Source of the DNA: Lentisphaerae bacterium GWF2_50_93
GTDB lineage: Bacteria; Verrucomicrobiota; Lentisphaeria; Victivallales; GWF2-50-93
Reading direction: 5' to 3'
Assembly (NCBI GenBank): GCA_001804815.1
Contig: MHBI01000020.1
Span: 62,001 to 126,000, forward strand
Length of the DNA: 64,000 nt
In this document: positions 17,285 to 25,912 of the stretch, piece after piece
Position numbering within the stretch: position 1 is the stretch's first letter
Layout: each line of letters begins with the position of its first letter
The notes under the pieces: model-generated
The model's input: the letters and a program-made list of their open reading frames with translations, nothing else
Told to the model about the DNA's origin: nothing
Databases searched by the model: none
Program-made: the position numbers and the translations under genes

Positions 17285-19099
17285 TTATTCTTCGTCGGCA
17301 GCAGCGCGCTTCAGCTTGCGTCGTGCAATCTCGGTAAGAGAGCGTTTGCGCATCCTGACGAAGTTGGGTGTCACTTCGACAAGTTCGTCGTCACATATGT
17401 ATTCAAGGGCCTCTTCAAGCGACATCTTCTGGGCCGGCACGATCTTCATGGATCTGTCCGAACCCGAGGCGCGCATGTTGGTGAGTTTCTTCTCCTTCTG
17501 GACGTTTACGACAAGATCTCCCTCCTTGCAATGTTCGCCGACGAGCATGCCCTCATAGGCCATTTCGCCGGGATCGATGAAGAAAATACCCCTGAGCTGG
17601 AGCCCGTCAATGGCAAACGGCACGGCACGGCCTCTGTCCATACTTATGAGGACTCCGTTCAGCCTTCGTGGAAGCTCACCCTTGAAAGGCGCATATTCAT
17701 GCAGCCTGTGGGATATGATAGCCTGTCCGGCAGTGGCCGTCATAATCTTGCTCCTGAGTCCTATGATGCCTCTTGTCGGCACATAGAATTCCAGCAGCAC
17801 CCTTGTGCCGTGCTGTTCCATGAGGAACATTTCGCCTTTCCTCATTCCGACAAGCTCGATGGCTTTTCCGGAATAATCTGAAGGCACATCCACGGTGAGG
17901 ATTTCGATTGGTTCGCATTTCTGCCCGTCAATGGTCTTTATGATGACCTGCGGCTGTGAAGCGGAAAGCTCATACCCTTCACGCCTCATGTTTTCAATAA
18001 GTATGGAAAGGTGCAGGACGCCTCGTCCGCTGACCTTGAATGAATCAGTTCCAATGTCCTCGATCCTCATCGCGACATCCTTCTCTGTCTCCTTGTAGAG
18101 CCTCTCACGCAGGTGTCGGCTGCTGACATATTTTCCGTCCTGCCCGTAGAACGGGGAATCGTTTACCCTGAAGGTCATTGAAAGAGTCGGTTCATCGATG
18201 CTTATCGGCGGAAGCGATTCGGGGTTCAAGGCATCCGTAACAGTGTCGCTTATATCAATTTTTTCTATTCCAACGACAGCGCAGAGATCTCCGCACTGTA
18301 CGATCTTCGCATCTTTTCTTTCGATGCCTTCGAATGTGAGGAGCTGCTTCAGCTGGGCCTGCTGCTTTTCACCGTTGCGCTTGATCACGACGATCGGCTT
18401 GGTTATGTCGAGATCTCCGCGGTAGACCCTGCCAATCCCGATACGTCCGACATAATCGGAATAGTCGAGGGTGGAAACCTGCATCTGCACCGGACCTTCC
18501 TTGATCTGCGGAGCCGGAATCTTGTCAATTATAGCATCCATCAGGGGAGTTATCGTATTTCTTTCACCGCCGTCCTCTTCAAGGGAGGCCCAGCCGTCGC
18601 GTCCGCTCGCGTAGAGCACGGGAAAATCAAGCTGGTGGTCGGAGGCGTTGAGCTCGAGGAAGAGCTCGCAAATCTTTTCCAGGACTTCCTTCGGACGTCC
18701 GTCAGGCCTGTCGATCTTGTTGATGATCACAATCGCATGGAGTCCGAGCTTGAGCGCCTTGTCAAGGACGAAACGGGTCTGGGGAAGCGGGCCTTCTGCG
18801 GCATCGACCAGGAGCAGGACGCCGTCGGCCATGTTGAGGACTCGTTCGACCTGCCCGCCGAAGTCGCTGTGTCCGGGGGTGTCGATGATGTTTATCTTTG
18901 TGTCCCTGTAGCGGACGCTTATGTTCTTCGCCAGGATGGTTATTCCGCGTTCGCGCTCAAGGTCGTTGCTGTCCAGGAAGCATTCATGCATGGACTGGTT
19001 GTCGCGGAAGAGTTTCGCCTGTCTGATGATCTGGTCGACAAGCGTGGTCTTGCCATGGTCGACGTGCGCGATGATCGCAATGTTTCTTATGTTCGCCAT
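17285..19099 (-). CDS. typA: TypA/BipA translational GTPase
   Basis: Ribosome-binding GTPase of the EF-G/LepA group, linked to ribosome assembly and stress adaptation. G motifs are AHVDHGKTTLVDQI (G1), LERERGITILAKN (G2), DTPGHSDFGGQVERVL (G3, with the TypA-type FGGQVER) and NKIDRPDGRP (G4). The C-terminal TypA-specific part includes VPTRGIIGLRSKIMTATAG and FIDPGEMAYEGMLVGEHCK. The length of 604 residues is typical. A degenerate repeat region follows upstream of the start. Confidence 0.97.
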   Translation of the reverse strand: MANIRNIAIIAHVDHGKTTLVDQIIRQAKLFRDNQSMHECFLDSNDLERERGITILAKNISVRYRDTKINIIDTPGHSDFGGQVERVLNMADGVLLLVDAAEGPLPQTRFVLDKALKLGLHAIVIINKIDRPDGRPKEVLEKICELFLELNASDHQLDFPVLYASGRDGWASLEEDGGERNTITPLMDAIIDKIPAPQIKEGPVQMQVSTLDYSDYVGRIGIGRVYRGDLDITKPIVVIKRNGEKQQAQLKQLLTFEGIERKDAKIVQCGDLCAVVGIEKIDISDTVTDALNPESLPPISIDEPTLSMTFRVNDSPFYGQDGKYVSSRHLRERLYKETEKDVAMRIEDIGTDSFKVSGRGVLHLSILIENMRREGYELSASQPQVIIKTIDGQKCEPIEILTVDVPSDYSGKAIELVGMRKGEMFLMEQHGTRVLLEFYVPTRGIIGLRSKIMTATAGQAIISHRLHEYAPFKGELPRRLNGVLISMDRGRAVPFAIDGLQLRGIFFIDPGEMAYEGMLVGEHCKEGDLVVNVQKEKKLTNMRASGSDRSMKIVPAQKMSLEEALEYICDDELVEVTPNFVRMRKRSLTEIARRKLKRAAADEE

Positions 19100-19297
19100 A
19101 ATAGATTTTCAATTTCAGATTTTAATTTTTGATTTTAGACCTGTCCGCCATAGTTTTAACTAAGGCGGATTGCCGATTTAGATTTACAAATAAAGCATAA
19201 CGCTGTTTGACAGGATTACAGGATTATCATGATTTTCCATATGCCATCGGCATGTGGATTGCTGCAAACCACGGAGATACTCAAGAAGAAATTTGTG

Positions 19298-19332
19298 CAA
19301 ATCATCCATTCATCCAGCCATCCATCAATCCG
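19298..19332 (+). repeat. CATCCATTCATCC-type array
   Basis: A run of 8-base units related to ATCCATTC/ATCCAGCC/ATCAATCC. Similar arrays occur near 33950, 37060 and 37190. The region 19100-19786 otherwise holds no convincing gene. Confidence 0.65.
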
Positions 19333-19473
19333 TCCCAACTCCTTTGGGACAATTGTGGTCGGGCGCATATTATAACACATAAACCGGATTTTAAAAGTCA
19401 GGAAAGGAAAAATACTTGGCTTATTTGAAAGGATTCGTAATCCCTCAGTCTAGGCTGTCCGGCTCAAAAAGAC

Positions 19474-19696
19474 CAACCACAGAGGACTCAGAGGAATTCA
19501 CAATTATCATAGGATCATGATTAATATGTTTCTCTTTCCCTCTGTGTACTCTAAACAACTAAATATCTTCAATCCGTCTTCAAACCATTGAGCATAGATG
19601 GGAATTTATTATTGCTGGAGTGCGCAGAGCAGTGTGAATTCCTTAGTTTTAACCCTTTACGAATTTGCGAATCTTCTCTGCGTTCTCTGTGGTTAG
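19474..19696. repeat. degenerate inverted-repeat cassette without a gene
   Basis: The left end AACCACAGAGGACTCAGAGG and the reverse complement of the right end AACCACAGAGAACGCAGAGA form inverted repeats about 220 bases apart. The same architecture frames the GxxExxY gene at 14.3 kb. The interior has no open reading frame of that family. It looks like a decayed or non-autonomous cassette. Confidence 0.6.
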
Positions 19697-19786
19697 TTCT
19701 AGGAAAGACTGAGCCGTTTCAAGGATTCTTGAAGAATGGCTTCTTTTTTGAAACTGATACTTGCGTGTCCTGGCACGTTATTTCCG

Positions 19787-20326
19787 TCAAATTACCGATG
19801 GTTTCTGGATCAGGTGTTGAAGTTCCTCTCCAAGCAAAGTCCACAGAAGAGGATGACTTTCGACCAACCGTGCAATATCTCCCAAATCCTTGATTTTCTT
19901 GCTTTGCCGTCGCTCCTTATCTGTCCACGCCTTGATCTTGCCATGCAGAGTGTCCTCGAGCGATGCAACGCGCATCAAAATACCATGGACATCGGCTGGC
20001 ACTGCCCTGTCCGGAAATTCACGGTAAAAACCCTCAGTGCTTAACTGGATGCTGACTTTAGAACGCCCACGGAAGTTGATTGACCAGTCGAACCGTTCAG
20101 CCTTGAAGCCCAACTCCTCCAGCAAAGCAACAGTGCGTTCAACCGCATCGGTTGCTACGACCAAATCAACATCCTGCGTCACCATGGGTTCTTCAGCCCA
20201 ATGATTTACAGCAACTCCGCCAATGGCGCACCACCTGATGTCTGCCCTTTCAAGACAATCCACCAGACGCATTACATCATCAGTTCCACCGGAAGTTTGC
20301 CAATCAAAAAACTGCTTGGATGTCAT
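19787..20326 (-). CDS. nucleotidyltransferase-fold protein (AbiEii/MNT-like)
   Basis: The 179-residue protein begins with a polymerase-beta-type nucleotidyltransferase core. WCAIGGVAVNHWAEEPMVTQ is followed by DVDLVV, giving the GG...DxD pattern expected for metal and nucleotide binding. The C-terminal half is helical. Such solitary proteins occur as toxins or antitoxins of nucleotidyltransferase systems or as aminoglycoside-modifying-like enzymes. No partner gene with a recognisable antitoxin is next to it, and a decayed repeat region lies downstream. Function beyond the fold is unknown. Confidence 0.75.
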   Translation of the reverse strand: MTSKQFFDWQTSGGTDDVMRLVDCLERADIRWCAIGGVAVNHWAEEPMVTQDVDLVVATDAVERTVALLEELGFKAERFDWSINFRGRSKVSIQLSTEGFYREFPDRAVPADVHGILMRVASLEDTLHGKIKAWTDKERRQSKKIKDLGDIARLVESHPLLWTLLGEELQHLIQKPSVI

Positions 20327-20609
20327 AATTCCACCATGTCAATATAATTCTGTTCTGTCGGACAAGTAATACACCGCTGAAAGTAAAATAGTTACCTTTA
20401 ATGAGAATTGCAACTCATGGCAAAGGAAACGGAAGAATTTGGAGAGGCGTCCCTACCTTTGGAAATAAAGACTGACACATTACGGCACGGGCACACGGGT
20501 TCACACAACAACGGTCAGGTTATTATACTTCATAATCAAAACTTTACCCAGCATGGCACGTTACGGAATTCAAATTTCCTATCCTATCTGCGATCTGTAG
20601 CTGGGGGTA

Positions 20610-21046
20610 ATGATGAAAAAAGACCGTTCCTGGATCAGGCTCTCGCTTGTAGTGCTTATCGTTTTTTCCTTCGTGTTATCGGCAAAAGCCCTTCAATTTG
20701 GCGATTTCACATATACTGACAGTGGCACAGCCATCACAATCACCGATTACACAGGCCCCGGTGGTGCGGTGGACATTCCCGGTACAATAGACGGCAAGCC
20801 GGTCACCAGCATCGGATACTGCGCGTTCTATCAGTGCACCGCCATGACCAGCGTTACGATCCCTGACAGCGTCACCAGCATTGGGCGCAGTGCTTTCAGC
20901 TTGAAGTACTTGCGAAGCAAGCAAGGAACTCGGATACTTCCGGAGTCACTGATGTCAATTATTCGGGTGTCGCATCAAAGCAGATCACAATCACACTTGC
21001 CGGCGGCAGGAAGATCAACGTGGTTGCCTCGGCATTTGTGAAGTAG
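20610..21046 (+). pseudogene. broken leucine-rich-repeat (BspA-type) surface protein
   Basis: The start has GGGGG upstream and encodes a signal peptide (to about residue 28) and one and a half LRR_5/BspA repeats (VTSIGYCAFYQCTAMTSVTI, then DSVTSIGRSAF). Sense then breaks at about 20900-20935. The typical C-terminal end VTDVNYSGVASKQITITLAG, continuing to ASAFVK and a stop at 21046, is in another frame. Most repeats appear deleted with a frame change, leaving the head and tail of a larger secreted protein. A short remade protein of 143 residues could still be translated but would be out of frame after about residue 100. Confidence 0.7.
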
Positions 21047-21187
21047 TACCTGTCACACAACACCTGCCCATACGGAATGGATTTAAGAGGTCTCCACCTT
21101 GATTCTTAAGGTTTCCCGCATTATTTTTATCAGCCTTAATTCCAATTTGAACACACAATCACATAAATAATTACAAGGGGATCGTCC

Positions 21188-22795
21188 ATGCGTCTGAAAA
21201 AGTTCTGTATGATGTTTGCACTGCTGCTCGCGGCAGCCGTCAACGCCGACGTGAAGGTATCGAACCTGTTCAGCGACAACCTGGTACTGCAGCGGGATAT
21301 TCCTGCTCCTGTGTGGGGCACGGCCGAAACCGGGGAGAAGGTCACTGTGAAGATCGGTGAATCCGAGGCTTCTGCCGTCGCCGACGAAAAAGGCAAATGG
21401 ATGGTGAAGCTTCCCGCGATGAAGATGAACGCCACGGCCCAGGAAATGACCATCAGCGGAAAGAACACGCTTACAATAAAGAATGTCCTCGTCGGGGATA
21501 TCTGGATATGTTCAGGCCAGTCGAACATGGAATTCGGGCTTGGCTCATGCAATGCAAAGGAAGATGTGGATTCGGCGAATCTCCCGAACATACGCCGTAT
21601 CAAGTTCAACCACGTAACGGCAGGCCGGCCCGGCGGCGATGTTCCCAGGAAATGGGACATATGCACCCCTCAGTCAGCAGGGGGATTCACGGCGGCAGGC
21701 TTCTATTTCGCAAGAAAAATCCAGAAGGAGACCGGAGTTCCGATCGGGCTGATCGACAACAACTGGGGCGGCACCCGCATCGAGCCATGGATCGCCCCGT
21801 GCGGATTCGAGATGGAAAAGAATCTTGCAAACGTTGTAGCCGACGTCAAAAAGCGCGAACAGGCATATTCCACCGAACTTGTAAAGGCCCTGGATCCGCT
21901 CGAGAAATGGATTCCGGAAGCAAAGAAGGCGGCAGCCACGCCTGGCGCCGAACTTCCACCAATGCCCCCTCTTCCCAACAGCCCTTATAATGAATCCAGT
22001 TTCCCATCGTCAATCTACAATGGCCAGATCTGCCCGATAGTCCCGTTCGCGATAAAGGGAGCGATCTGGTACCAGGGCGAATCGAACGGCGGTGAAGGGG
22101 ATGAATATTACGCCAAGATGCGCGCGCTGATCGGCGGCTGGCGCACAGTATGGAACCAGGAAGGCACGTCAAAGGATTTCCCGTTCTACTTCGTACAGCT
22201 TGCAAACTTCCAGCAGCCCAGCGAAAGTCCAATGGGCGGCGACGGCTGGGCCAGATTGCGCATGGCGCAGTTGAAGAGCCTGGAAATCCCCAATACCGGA
22301 ATGGCTGTCGCAATCGAGCTTGCCGACGCGAACAATCCCGGCGACATCCATCCTAAGAACAAGTTCGATGTCGGGGAACGCCTGGCCCTATGGGCGCTGG
22401 CGAAAGACTATCCTTCGACTGTGCTCAGGACAGGCGGCAAGGCGGCGGATCTGGTGTACAGCGGACCGCTTTACAAATCAATGAAAATTGAAAGCGGAAA
22501 AATCAGGATAGAGTTCGAATCCACCGGCAGCGGCCTGATGGCCGGAAAAAAGGAAGGACGCAACCCTACCGTTGAGGACAAGGACGGAAAACTTAAACGC
22601 TTTGCGATTGCCGGTGAAGACAAGAAATGGGTATGGGCGGATGCTGTGATCGACGGGAATACAGTAGTAGTGTCGAATCCGGAGGTGCCGCAGCCTGTCG
22701 CCGTGCGCTACGCCTATTCGATGCATCCTGCAGGCTGCAACCTGTACAACAAGGAAGGTCTTCCGGCATCGCCGTTCAGGACTGATAGCTGGTAA
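21188..22795 (+). CDS. secreted sialate O-acetylesterase (SGNH-type)
   Basis: The enzyme removes O-acetyl groups from sialic acids or similar acetylated glycans. The 535-residue protein has a signal peptide (residues 1-20), an N-terminal beta domain, and the SGNH block I motif ICSGQSNMEFGLG with the nucleophilic Ser. IWYQGESNGGEG follows, and the catalytic Asp/His block is GDIHPKNKFDVGERLA. This domain set is typical of sialate O-acetylesterases of host- or plant-glycan degraders. A ribosome site (AAGGGGA) precedes the ATG. It stands alone with a hairpin after the stop. Confidence 0.9.
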   Translation: MRLKKFCMMFALLLAAAVNADVKVSNLFSDNLVLQRDIPAPVWGTAETGEKVTVKIGESEASAVADEKGKWMVKLPAMKMNATAQEMTISGKNTLTIKNVLVGDIWICSGQSNMEFGLGSCNAKEDVDSANLPNIRRIKFNHVTAGRPGGDVPRKWDICTPQSAGGFTAAGFYFARKIQKETGVPIGLIDNNWGGTRIEPWIAPCGFEMEKNLANVVADVKKREQAYSTELVKALDPLEKWIPEAKKAAATPGAELPPMPPLPNSPYNESSFPSSIYNGQICPIVPFAIKGAIWYQGESNGGEGDEYYAKMRALIGGWRTVWNQEGTSKDFPFYFVQLANFQQPSESPMGGDGWARLRMAQLKSLEIPNTGMAVAIELADANNPGDIHPKNKFDVGERLALWALAKDYPSTVLRTGGKAADLVYSGPLYKSMKIESGKIRIEFESTGSGLMAGKKEGRNPTVEDKDGKLKRFAIAGEDKKWVWADAVIDGNTVVVSNPEVPQPVAVRYAYSMHPAGCNLYNKEGLPASPFRTDSW

Positions 22796-22820
22796 AAATA
22801 TTTCCCCTGGGAAATATTTT
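22795..22820. terminator. hairpin between convergent genes
   Basis: AAAATATTTCCC/GGGAAATATTTT forms a 12-bp stem with a 2-base loop, between the esterase stop and the PII stop. The stem ends in T on either strand. Confidence 0.6.
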
Positions 22821-23161
22821 CAACCAATCGCCTCACTGCCTTCTTCTCCTGTGCGGATCCTGATGCAGCGCTGGAGGTCGGTCACGAAGATCTTGCCGTC
22901 GCCGATGTTGCCGGAACGCGCACCCTTGATGATGGCATTGATCGTCGCCTCGACGAAATTGTCGTTCACGGCAATCTCGATCTTCACCTTCTCCAGGAGG
23001 TTGACCTTGTAGATCTTGCCCCTGTACGATTCGGAATAGCCCCTCTGCTGACCGCATCCCCTCACCTTGTGGACGGTCATCTTGTGCACGTCCGCCTCGA
23101 AAAGGCATTCCTTAACACGCTCCAGCGCATCGGGCTGAATTATCGCTTCTATCTTTTTCAT
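22820..23161 (-). CDS. PII signal-transduction protein with canonical Tyr51
   Basis: The second PII protein of the window has 113 residues and the signature [22 protein letters not shown]. Its T-loop has Tyr46 and Tyr51 (SYRGKIYK), so it could be uridylylated, unlike the PII at 5.9 kb. It lies downstream of the second ammonium transporter on the same strand, separated by about 200 bases that contain repeat sequences. It may still be co-transcribed or may have its own promoter. Confidence 0.93.
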   Translation of the reverse strand: MKKIEAIIQPDALERVKECLFEADVHKMTVHKVRGCGQQRGYSESYRGKIYKVNLLEKVKIEIAVNDNFVEATINAIIKGARSGNIGDGKIFVTDLQRCIRIRTGEEGSEAIG

Positions 23162-23281
23162 GGTGTTTTCTCCAATTTTATTTCTTTCAAATTAAGACAC
23201 AACTGAAGTTGTGAACTCCTACCTTTTTCCATCCGTCACATTATTCCCAATCCTCAAGCAATGTCATGTCTACTGCCTTCA

Positions 23282-23358
23282 TTCAATATTCGACGTTCAA
23301 TGTTGGATGTTCGATGTTCATTCCTTGGTTCTCCGACACTCCGATTCACCGGTTCGCT
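23282..23358 (+). repeat. two short repeat arrays between amt 2 and its PII gene
   Basis: 23282-23320 is a run of units like TTCGACGTTCAATGTTGGATGTTCGATGTTC. 23330-23358 is CTCCGACACTCCGATTCACCGG, whose reverse complement shares CGGAGTGTCGGAGAA with the array at 45695. Confidence 0.7.
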
Positions 23359-23363
23359 CCAGA

Positions 23364-24656
23364 CTACAGCGCCTCCTCCGGATATGCCTCGATATTGTGG
23401 ATCGACCTGTCGGATCCGATGAACTCCTCATGCTCAGTCAGCCTGATACCTGTCAGGATTTTCATGAACCCGAAGGCCAGGAACCCTACGGCCAGCGCGA
23501 AGAATATCGCCATGAAAGTTCCGGCAAGCTGAGAGAAGATGCTGACATCGACCCTGGCTCCGAACAGGGCTTTGCTCCCGAATATTCCGGTGGCTATTCC
23601 GCCCCAGCTGCCAACGACACCGTGAAGCGGCCACACGCCGAGGACGTCGTCGAACTTGAAGCGTTCTGTCTCTATCTGGTACATGAAGAAGAATATCAGT
23701 CCGCCTCCAGCCCCGATTACGAAAGCGGCAAGCGGATGCACGACCGCGCTTCCCGAACAGATGGCGATGAGGCCGGCGAGAGCGCCGTTGTGGGTGAATC
23801 CAGCATCATTCTTCGAAATGAGGACGCTTGCGAGAATGCCGCCGACCATGGCCATGAGGCTGTTGACGGCGACAAGTCCGGACGCCGCATTGAGGGCGGC
23901 CGCGCTTACTACGTTGAATCCGAACCATCCGATGGCGAGTATCCAGCTGCCGAGTCCGAGAAGCGGTATGCTTGAGATCAGAGGGGCGCCGTTGCCGTAG
24001 CGCTTGTATCGGGCGCCGAGGAGGATTATCGCGGGAAGGGCAAGCCAGCCGCCCATCGAATGGACGACCACCGAACCTGCGAAGTCCACGAATTCACCTC
24101 CGAGATATTTTACGAAGAAGGCCTGTACGCCTATGGCCCCGCCTGTCGCGTCATATGCGAAACGCCCCCACATGATCCCTTCGAACAGGGGATATGCGAC
24201 GGCCACGAGGAAGGCATTGACAATGACGACCGGCCAGAACTTCGCCCTTTCTGCGATGCCTCCGCTGATGATAGCGGGGATGCACGCGGCGAAAGTCAGG
24301 AAGAAGAAGAATTTCAAGAGTTCTACGCCATGTCCCTGGTTCAGCACCTCGGCGCTGACCATGAAGCTGATTCCCCTGGCTATCGGATAGCCGATGAGGA
24401 AATATACGACCGTGCTGACAGCCCAGTCGACGAGGATCTTGTTGAGGGCATTGACCTGGTTCTTCTTCCTGACGGTACCGATCTCCAGGAAAGCGAAACC
24501 GGCATGCATGCTGAACACCATGACCGCTCCGATGAACAGGAACAGCATGTCTCCGGCGCTTTCAAACGAAGCCGCCTTGTTGGTCACTGTGTCGTCGGCA
24601 CCAAGGCAAAGCATTCCAGCCGACAGCAGGAATGCAGTCAGTAGCATCTTAAACAT
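23364..24656 (-). CDS. amt: Amt-family ammonium transporter 2
   Basis: The 430-residue protein has a signal-like N-terminus and about eleven helices. Family segments are MHAGFAFLEIGTVRKKN, IISGGIAERAKFWP, FAGSVVVHSMGGWLA (first pore His) and VWPLHGVVGSWGGIATG (second pore His). It is clearly diverged from the transporter at 6.3 kb and resembles a different Amt subgroup. GGAGGG precedes the start at 24656. A near-consensus sigma-54 promoter lies about 45 bases upstream of the start. Confidence 0.94.
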   Translation of the reverse strand: MFKMLLTAFLLSAGMLCLGADDTVTNKAASFESAGDMLFLFIGAVMVFSMHAGFAFLEIGTVRKKNQVNALNKILVDWAVSTVVYFLIGYPIARGISFMVSAEVLNQGHGVELLKFFFFLTFAACIPAIISGGIAERAKFWPVVIVNAFLVAVAYPLFEGIMWGRFAYDATGGAIGVQAFFVKYLGGEFVDFAGSVVVHSMGGWLALPAIILLGARYKRYGNGAPLISSIPLLGLGSWILAIGWFGFNVVSAAALNAASGLVAVNSLMAMVGGILASVLISKNDAGFTHNGALAGLIAICSGSAVVHPLAAFVIGAGGGLIFFFMYQIETERFKFDDVLGVWPLHGVVGSWGGIATGIFGSKALFGARVDVSIFSQLAGTFMAIFFALAVGFLAFGFMKILTGIRLTEHEEFIGSDRSIHNIEAYPEEAL

Positions 24657-24699
24657 TCAACCCTCCGCGATTAATATTTTAATTTGTCGCAGATGGTTC

Positions 24700-24716
24700 A
24701 GCAGAGAGCGTGCCAG
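24700..24716 (-). promoter_or_regulatory. sigma-54 (-24/-12) promoter of amt 2
   Basis: Minus strand reads CTGGCACGCTCTCTGCT. The TGGCACG element is perfect, and GG to GC spacing is exactly 12. Confidence 0.82.
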
Positions 24717-24726
24717 CAATGTTTTT

Positions 24727-24862
24727 GTTTTTATAACATTATTGCAATAAGCAAGATATAGTTATTTAAAAGGAACCATCCAAGGCGCTATTGTTACATA
24801 TTTGAATATATTTTATCATATTTATTACATTACTGTAACTTTATGCAATGCGTTATTTCAAA
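24727..24862. promoter_or_regulatory. AT-rich putative activator-binding region of amt 2
   Basis: The stretch contains TTATAACATTATTG, GCAATGCG and GTTAC/GTAAC boxes, shared with the region upstream of amt 1. It is very AT-rich and has no gene. Confidence 0.4.
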
Positions 24863-24959
24863 ACGGAAAGCCATGGCAGGCATATTGAATGCGTTACAGC
24901 AAAAGCAGGAAAAAGGGTCACAGGGAATGCTCCCCAACTTAAGCGGTTTTTGACTGTCA

Positions 24960-25215
24960 ACAAATCCAGAATTGATGTTATGCCGCCGCCCTGAGGGGGC
25001 TGGAATTTATATTTTTTATTCATAATCCCCACGCTTGCGCATGGGGCTACAACATGTCGCCCTCTGCAAGGGCTGAATAGGAAAAGAAGTTCGCTTCATC
25101 CTATGCCAGCCGCCTCCGCAGGAGGTGTAATAATGTAGCCCAAAGGCGTAAGCCTTGGGAGAATACGGATTAAATAGAAGATAACAAGCCCCCGCAGGGC
25201 GGCGACACCTTAAGC
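24960..25215. repeat. hairpin-rich repeat block, no gene
   Basis: A chain of small GC hairpins (CCCCACGCTTGCGCATGGGG, CCCTCTGCAAGGG, CCGCCTCCGCAGGAGG, CCCAAAGGCGTAAGCCTTGGG, CCCCCGCAGGG) is separated by AT-rich spacers with recurring words such as ATGTAGCCC and GGCTACAACATGT. It resembles REP-type or dispersed palindromic repeat clusters. I see no coding sequence. Confidence 0.6.
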
Positions 25216-25290
25216 TGGGGGGATTCGGGTCACAGGCAGGCCGAGAAGGTTTTTAAAAACTCCTTGAATGATACTTGCAGCGTGAAAAAA

Positions 25291-25839
25291 CTAACGCCTC
25301 GGTGGCTGGGGCGGACCTATCTGGCGCCAGGGGCTGGCTTCTTCATCATTGGCCCGGTCGGCCCTGCGGTCACGTTTCTTCCCGTCCTTCGCGACGTCTT
25401 CCACCGGAGGGCCTGTCACCTCAATCTTTTCCAGCTCAATATAATAATGCGGAAGCATGGTTGCTTCAGGTTCGCTCATGAACTTCTTCACCTTGCCGTA
25501 GACCTTCACCTTCGAGCCTTTCTTCAGGGTTGGAATCAGCTCGTTGATCTCCTTTGTCTTCTCCGTCATGACCGGAACCGCGACAGGCTTGACAAGAAGA
25601 AAGAAGTCCTTCCCGGCCTTGAATCCGGATTTCTCGACATATGCCGGAAATGTCGTCTCATATCCAAAGTACTCCGATTCATACCAGATTTTCTTGTTCT
25701 TGTATTCCTCAGGAAGCGCCTTCAGCTTGGCCTTGTCAACCTCGGTATAACTCTCAGCCTTGAAGGTTTCCGCATTTGCCAGACCGGCAAAAAGGAGGAT
25801 GGAAACAAGCGACAACAGAATTCCACTGACTGTTCTCAT
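25291..25839 (-). CDS. secreted protein of unknown function, proline/arginine-rich C-terminus
   Basis: About 182 residues with a signal peptide (ending AGLANAETF). A beta-rich middle follows that includes IWYESEYFGYETTFPAYVE and SKVKVYGKVKKF, reminiscent of an OB-like domain. The C-terminal tail is charged and disordered (DGKKRDRRADRANDEEAS and PPQPPRR). The start at 25839 has GGGAG at proper spacing; an upstream ATG at 25854 is possible. It lies about 75 bases after the SH3 protein gene, whose C-terminal part looks similar, so the two may be related. No function is recognised. Confidence 0.65.
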   Translation of the reverse strand: MRTVSGILLSLVSILLFAGLANAETFKAESYTEVDKAKLKALPEEYKNKKIWYESEYFGYETTFPAYVEKSGFKAGKDFFLLVKPVAVPVMTEKTKEINELIPTLKKGSKVKVYGKVKKFMSEPEATMLPHYYIELEKIEVTGPPVEDVAKDGKKRDRRADRANDEEASPWRQIGPPQPPRR

Positions 25840-25912
25840 AGGGTCAACTCCCATTGTAAAAGAAATGTTTATACGCCAATCAACGCAGGCAGGCTGTTTT
25901 TATTGTGCCCGT

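Noticed and set aside
18635..19132. Long antisense frames opposite typA, leuS, pheT and lepA
   Set aside because: They are mirror frames of strongly conserved genes with no domains of their own.
20410..20609. Possible promoter or gene between the nucleotidyltransferase and the broken leucine-rich-repeat gene
   Set aside because: TGGCACG near 20553 lacks a GC element at the right distance, and no frame with a ribosome site was found.
24960..25215. CRISPR array
   Set aside because: The hairpins differ from each other and there are no equal-length spacers.
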